NCBI GenBank assembly: GCA_025360235.1
Contig: JANYCO010000055.1
Location: 1 to 16,948, forward strand
Direction: 5' to 3'
Source: Cytophagales bacterium
GTDB lineage: Bacteria; Bacteroidota; Bacteroidia; Cytophagales; Cytophagaceae
DNA: 16,948 nucleotides
Shown here: piece by piece, positions 13,377 through 16,948 of the stretch
Position numbering within the stretch: the stretch's first letter is position 1
How the letters are laid out: every line of letters begins with the position of its first letter
Program-made: the position numbers and the translations under genes
Notes under the pieces: generated by a model
What the model was told of the DNA's origin: nothing
What the model saw: only the letters and a program-made list of their open reading frames with translations
The model's database searches: none

Positions 13377-14948
13377 ATGAAAAGAATATTTTTTAGCATG
13401 GTTATGATGACGTTTTTTGGAATCAACATAACATCGGCACAATATGATAATTACGCAGCACTCTTCGGCAGACAAACATTTTACGGTGGTACAGCCAGAT
13501 ATCTTGCTATAGGCGGTGCAGGTACTTCTCTAGGTGGTGATCTTGGTTCTGCAGGTATGAATCCTGCAGGTCTTGGCATGTACCGAAAATCAGAGTTTTC
13601 ATTTAGTCCGAATTACGGAGCTTCCGGATCGACCACTACTTTTTTGGGAGATTCTCAGCGTGACCATAAAAGTTCTTTTAGTCTTTCAAATCTGGGGATT
13701 GCTCTATGCAACAAGAAAGACGATCTTGACGAGGCCGATTGGCGGGGAGGCACATTCAGTTTTACAATGAATAGAACAAATAATTTTCAAAATAGAATCA
13801 GTTTCTACGGAGTAGATAAATACTCTAATAATAACCAGTATAATAGCATGGCTGATCATTTTGCTCAATTAGCAAATGGCACATACGAAAGTGACTTGTC
13901 AAGTCAGGATCCTACCAATACCAGTGGCACTGGAATAACTTCTTTGGCAGGATTGGCTTATTGGGCTTATCTTATTGATCCAACGCCTAAGGGGAGCGGT
14001 GGAAATATTTATACTGACTATCTTTCTAACGAGACAATTGTGAAAGAAGCTACTTATACAACTAAAGGTCGGCAATATCAATGGAATGCTGCTTATGGAG
14101 CCAATTATAAAGACAAACTATATATTGGTGGCGGTGTTGGGATTACTTCTTTAAAGTATGAGGAAGATCTTAGTTATACAGAGACGATAGACTCTTCTGT
14201 AAATGCTTTTAGTTCTTTTACATTTCATGACGTAAATAAAATTACCGGAACTGGCTTAAATGTAAAATTAGGGTATATCTATAAAGTATCGGACATTTTA
14301 AAAATAGGAACTACTATTACAAGTCCTACCATTAATTGGATTAATCAGCAGTATAGTTCTGACATCAACGTATCTTTCCCTTCTACAAATGTTATAGGGA
14401 CACCTTCTTTAACAACCACAGCAACTACTACTACGGGCTATTTTAAATTTAATTATTCCAGTCCGGTAAAAATTGCTGCGGGGATGTCCTTGTTTGCTGG
14501 TAAAGCAGGATTTATAAGTGGCGATCTTGAATATGTCCCTTATCAGTTATCTCAATTATCCAGCAACAACAGTGCAGATAATGCCTTTTTAAGACCTTAT
14601 AACAATATCATTAATAACAGTTATACAAACGTCTTAAATCTAAGACTTGGCGGAGAACTTAGAATGGATATAATCCGATTTAGGGGAGGTCTTGCGTATT
14701 TGCCAAACCCATATAAATACAGTGATGGGGTGAATAGAAATGTTGAACAAATAAGCGCCGGAATAGGAGTGAAATTGGATGATGTCTATTTTGATCTTGG
14801 TCTAGTAAATACTAGGTATCAATCCAGTTATCAACCTTACGCATTAGACCCTAAAAAAATTCCTTACCCAACAAATACAGGTCCTACTGCAGTGTCTAAA
14901 AATTCATTTGTAAATGCGGTGATTACTATTGGATTTTATTTTGAGTAA
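13377..14948 (+). CDS. FadL/OmpP1-like outer-membrane beta-barrel protein
   Basis: This 523-residue protein has a clear signal peptide (MKRIFFSMVMMTFFGINITS, probable cleavage after Ala21). The mature part opens with RYLAIGGAGTSLGGDLGSAG (41-60) and NPAGL (62-66), the N-terminal motif typical of FadL/OmpP1/TodX-type barrels and their Bacteroidota relatives. The remainder alternates short polar and aromatic strands as in a beta-barrel and ends in an aromatic-rich strand (VNAVITIGFYFE). Members of the wider family carry hydrophobic compounds across the outer membrane; the ligand here is unknown. The preceding low-complexity lipoprotein is in the same direction, and no clear promoter is visible in the 106-nt gap, so the two may be co-expressed. 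The gene converges on rlmB with only about 20 nt between the stops and no evident terminator. Confidence 0.87.
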   Translation: MKRIFFSMVMMTFFGINITSAQYDNYAALFGRQTFYGGTARYLAIGGAGTSLGGDLGSAGMNPAGLGMYRKSEFSFSPNYGASGSTTTFLGDSQRDHKSSFSLSNLGIALCNKKDDLDEADWRGGTFSFTMNRTNNFQNRISFYGVDKYSNNNQYNSMADHFAQLANGTYESDLSSQDPTNTSGTGITSLAGLAYWAYLIDPTPKGSGGNIYTDYLSNETIVKEATYTTKGRQYQWNAAYGANYKDKLYIGGGVGITSLKYEEDLSYTETIDSSVNAFSSFTFHDVNKITGTGLNVKLGYIYKVSDILKIGTTITSPTINWINQQYSSDINVSFPSTNVIGTPSLTTTATTTTGYFKFNYSSPVKIAAGMSLFAGKAGFISGDLEYVPYQLSQLSSNNSADNAFLRPYNNIINNSYTNVLNLRLGGELRMDIIRFRGGLAYLPNPYKYSDGVNRNVEQISAGIGVKLDDVYFDLGLVNTRYQSSYQPYALDPKKIPYPTNTGPTAVSKNSFVNAVITIGFYFE

Positions 14949-14968
14949 TTGTCATAATCCGAAACGCC

Positions 14969-15712
14969 CTAGTTCAGACTTCTTTGTCTTACCACCTCAT
15001 ACATCATAATTCCTGCGGCTACGGATACATTCAATGATTGAATTTTTCCGGTGATGGGAATCTTCAACATTTCGTCAGACAATTTTAAATACTCTGAGGA
15101 GATTCCATCTTCTTCGGAACCCATTATTAAAGCCAGAGGTCCTTTACAATCAGTAGAGTCAACATTTTTCCCTCCTTTTTCCGAGCAAGCGATAATTTTT
15201 AGTCCGTTTTCCTTTAAAAATTTTAAGGTAGTTTTTAAATTATCCTCACGGCAAACTGGAATGTAATTTAATGCTCCTGCAGAAGTTTTCACAGCATCAC
15301 TATTAATTTGCGCGCTCCCTCTGCTTGGGATAACGATAGCCTGTACACCCATACATTCCGCTGAACGGGCTATGGCACCAAAATTTCTTACGTCTGTTAC
15401 TCTATCTAAAACAAGGATAAATGGGTTTTCGCCTTTTCTGTATACTTCGGAAATGATATTATCTAAAGATGCATATATAACCGAAGACATAAAACAGATA
15501 ACCCCCTGGTGCACTTTTCGGGTTATACGATTTAGTTTATCAATGGGAACTTTTACTACTGGAATGTTGTGTTTATATGCAAGCTGCAATAATTCTGTCA
15601 CTACATTTCCTCCCACCTCTTTTTGGATCAAGATGCGCTCAATCTCTTTACCTGATCTAATTGCTTCTATCACTGGTCTTATTCCAAAAACAAATTCGCT
15701 GTTATTTTCCAT
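14969..15712 (-). CDS. rlmB: 23S rRNA (guanosine-2'-O-)-methyltransferase, RlmB/TrmH family
   Basis: This 247-residue SPOUT-class enzyme transfers a methyl group from S-adenosylmethionine to a ribose 2'-OH in RNA; by similarity the target is 23S rRNA. The N-terminal substrate-binding domain (residues 1-80, FVFGIRPVIEAIRSGKEIER, then KVHQGVICF) is of the RlmB type. The three SPOUT motifs are present: motif 1 DRVTDVRNFGAIARSAE (103-119, with Asn110 and Arg116), motif 2 LIMGSEEDGIS (195-205) and motif 3 IPITGKIQSLNVSVAAGIMM (218-237), which form the knotted SAM site. Length and architecture fit RlmB rather than the shorter TrmH or TrmL. No exact -7 box is seen upstream. The assignment to RlmB over other TrmH-family members is probable, not proven. 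Confidence 0.92.
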   Translation of the reverse strand: MENNSEFVFGIRPVIEAIRSGKEIERILIQKEVGGNVVTELLQLAYKHNIPVVKVPIDKLNRITRKVHQGVICFMSSVIYASLDNIISEVYRKGENPFILVLDRVTDVRNFGAIARSAECMGVQAIVIPSRGSAQINSDAVKTSAGALNYIPVCREDNLKTTLKFLKENGLKIIACSEKGGKNVDSTDCKGPLALIMGSEEDGISSEYLKLSDEMLKIPITGKIQSLNVSVAAGIMMYEVVRQRSLN

Positions 15713-15783
15713 TAAATTAAAATGCTAACTCCAATCACTATTATATTATTCTGTATTTTCAAAAGAACCACCATTTATAAAAC

Positions 15784-15813
15784 AAAAAGACCGCAAACAG
15801 TTGCGGTCTTTTT
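15784..15813 (-). terminator. Intrinsic terminator of the DUF2723 gene
   Basis: A 13-bp stem, AAAAAGACCGCAA (15784-15796) with its complement at 15801-15813, has an ACAG loop and T runs on both strands. It lies 17 nt beyond the stop at 15830 on the minus strand and ends that message, separating it from rlmB. Confidence 0.92.
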
Positions 15814-15829
15814 TATGAATACATTCTGA

Positions 15830-16948
15830 TTATTGTCTTTTGTTATAATAGAAAAGGAGTTTTTCATAATACTTACTTGCCTCTTCTGTTTTACCAGCAG
15901 CCTTCAGAGAGTTTACAATCTGATCCAGATAAGCTAACGATAGCTGATAGTCCCTTGAGTTGGCAGACATTTTATTTTTGCTCATATAAGCCAACATTTC
16001 AAGCGCTCTGGTGGACATCTTATTAGTTATGTCTTCTGCTTTTTTATCTTCCCCTACTTTGTATAATAAGGAAATATAATCTGGCATATAGTAGTCATAA
16101 GGGATCGATTTGTCCGGAATCATTTTTAAACTGTAATTTAAGACTTCTCTGGCTTTATCTATTTTACCTTCAGCTATCAATTGACCTGCAAGAGCATGGT
16201 ATTGATTTCTGCAATTGGCAGGGAATCTCAAATAATTTTCATCATAAAAAACAGTTGAGTCATCCAGATTGCGGAAAGCGAATTTCTTCATCATGTTTTG
16301 GTACATAATATCAGAGTTGATCCAACCGTATTTTGCCCCTTCTATTTTGGCTGGAAGTAATCGGTAAGCCAGACCTTCTAATTGCATGTACTCACGCAGG
16401 TTCAAGTAGTCTTCACCTGAAAGTGTTGTTGAGAAATAGATAGGACGTTCCCAATTGTTATTGGCAATCATATCTAAAATGATTAGTGATTTTTTATCAA
16501 GACTGTTTGCTCCAATATTCCATGATAGTTTATCTACCACATATTGAGACATTGAAGTGTCAATAATTCCGGACTTTATAATTTTTTCTTTGTCAACAGG
16601 AAGAATAAATGTTTTAGATGGGTAAACGCAATAGGTTTCTCCGCCTCCGCTAACCTGAGTAACAGCTCTGCTTTTTTCATTTACCAGTTTAATATATTTC
16701 TGAAGACTTATTCCTTTAGCTAATTTTGGTTCATCTACAAAATATATCATGTCATTGGTACCTGACATGTAATTTTCTTCTTTCAAAGTGATAGGAAGTG
16801 GAGCAGAAAGATAAGATTTACGCTTCATCTGATTAATGTACCAGTCCGTGTTCAAAAGACTAAGGTTACAGACTCTTACATCGGTACGAATTCCTTCTAC
16901 TTCCTGTGCATACCAAAGAGGGTAAGTATCGTTGTCACCACCAGTAAA
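15830..16948 (-). CDS. DUF2723-family membrane protein, C-terminal part (5' end outside window)
   Basis: The frame is open from the right edge to the TAA at 15830, giving 372 residues of the C-terminal part. At the edge it reads FTGGDNDTYPLWYAQEVEGI then RTDVRVCNLSLLNTDWYINQ, diagnostic of the large DUF2723 membrane proteins of Bacteroidota, which resemble GT-C glycosyltransferases in their N-terminal helices (not in this window). The part seen is soluble and probably periplasmic: NNNWERPIYFSTTLSGEDYL and MQLEGLAYRLLPAK are further family text. The last 150 residues are helical and TPR-like (LIAEGKIDKAREVLNYSL, then LLYKVGEDKKAEDI). A TTG codon at 16855 within NLSLLNTDW could be mistaken for a start but is internal. 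The role is inferred to be protein or envelope glycosylation; the family is not well characterised. Confidence 0.9.
   Translation of the reverse strand, partial: FTGGDNDTYPLWYAQEVEGIRTDVRVCNLSLLNTDWYINQMKRKSYLSAPLPITLKEENYMSGTNDMIYFVDEPKLAKGISLQKYIKLVNEKSRAVTQVSGGGETYCVYPSKTFILPVDKEKIIKSGIIDTSMSQYVVDKLSWNIGANSLDKKSLIILDMIANNNWERPIYFSTTLSGEDYLNLREYMQLEGLAYRLLPAKIEGAKYGWINSDIMYQNMMKKFAFRNLDDSTVFYDENYLRFPANCRNQYHALAGQLIAEGKIDKAREVLNYSLKMIPDKSIPYDYYMPDYISLLYKVGEDKKAEDITNKMSTRALEMLAYMSKNKMSANSRDYQLSLAYLDQIVNSLKAAGKTEEASKYYEKLLFYYNKRQ

Noticed and set aside
16855..16857. TTG as the start codon of the right-edge gene
   Set aside because: The frame continues upstream to the window edge with clear DUF2723 family text; the TTG encodes an internal Leu.

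Overview
The window is about 17 kb of AT-rich chromosome from a member of the Bacteroidota. Several observations point there. Matches to the Bacteroidota -7 promoter box (TAnnTTTG) lie upstream of several genes, and starts lack clear Shine-Dalgarno sequences. There is a TonB-dependent receptor with an N-terminal carboxypeptidase-regulatory-like domain, a TPR/PD40/OmpA lipoprotein of the PorE type, a DUF2723 membrane protein and a eukaryote/archaeal-type ProRS. I cannot name the genus. There is no sign of a phage, transposon, CRISPR array, rRNA or tRNA.

Layout. 1-3492 (minus strand) is a thiamine-responsive unit. A -7 box at 3485-3492 abuts a TPP riboswitch (about 3395-3481). A structured leader follows, then a TonB-dependent outer-membrane receptor (840-3239), then a partial NMT1/THI5-type substrate-binding protein (810 to beyond the left edge). 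Together they look like a thiamine or thiamine-precursor uptake operon. 3551-4067 (minus) is an unrecognised two-helix membrane protein with its own terminator. At 4380-4553 (plus) is a 57-residue Cys-rich protein missed by ordinary length cut-offs, apparently made from a leaderless mRNA. RNase HI (rnhA) and a predicted zinc aminopeptidase (PF10023 type) follow on the minus strand, separated and flanked by short AT-rich repeats.

6329-7624 (plus) is recA, with a good Bacteroidota promoter that fixes the start codon, two 15-nt palindromes upstream and a 15-bp-stem terminator downstream. 7693-9733 (minus) is a PorE-like lipoprotein (TPR, PD40 propeller, CRD, OmpA domain) with its own terminator. 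9882-11875 (minus) is proS followed 8 nt later by a 168-residue conserved Bacteroidota protein. 12059-14948 (plus) pairs a very low-complexity Asn/Tyr/Gly-rich lipoprotein with a FadL/OmpP1-like outer-membrane barrel protein, with a 7-bp GC-rich inverted repeat between them. rlmB (14969-15712, minus) converges on it. The right edge holds the C-terminal part of a DUF2723 protein (15830 to beyond 16948, minus) with a strong terminator.

Most genes are ordinary housekeeping or cell-envelope genes. The parts most worth a second look are the TPP-riboswitch uptake operon, whose binding protein lacks a signal peptide; the low-complexity lipoprotein and its barrel neighbour; the leaderless Cys-rich small protein; and the palindromes upstream of recA. 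I see no convincing wholly new multi-gene system.
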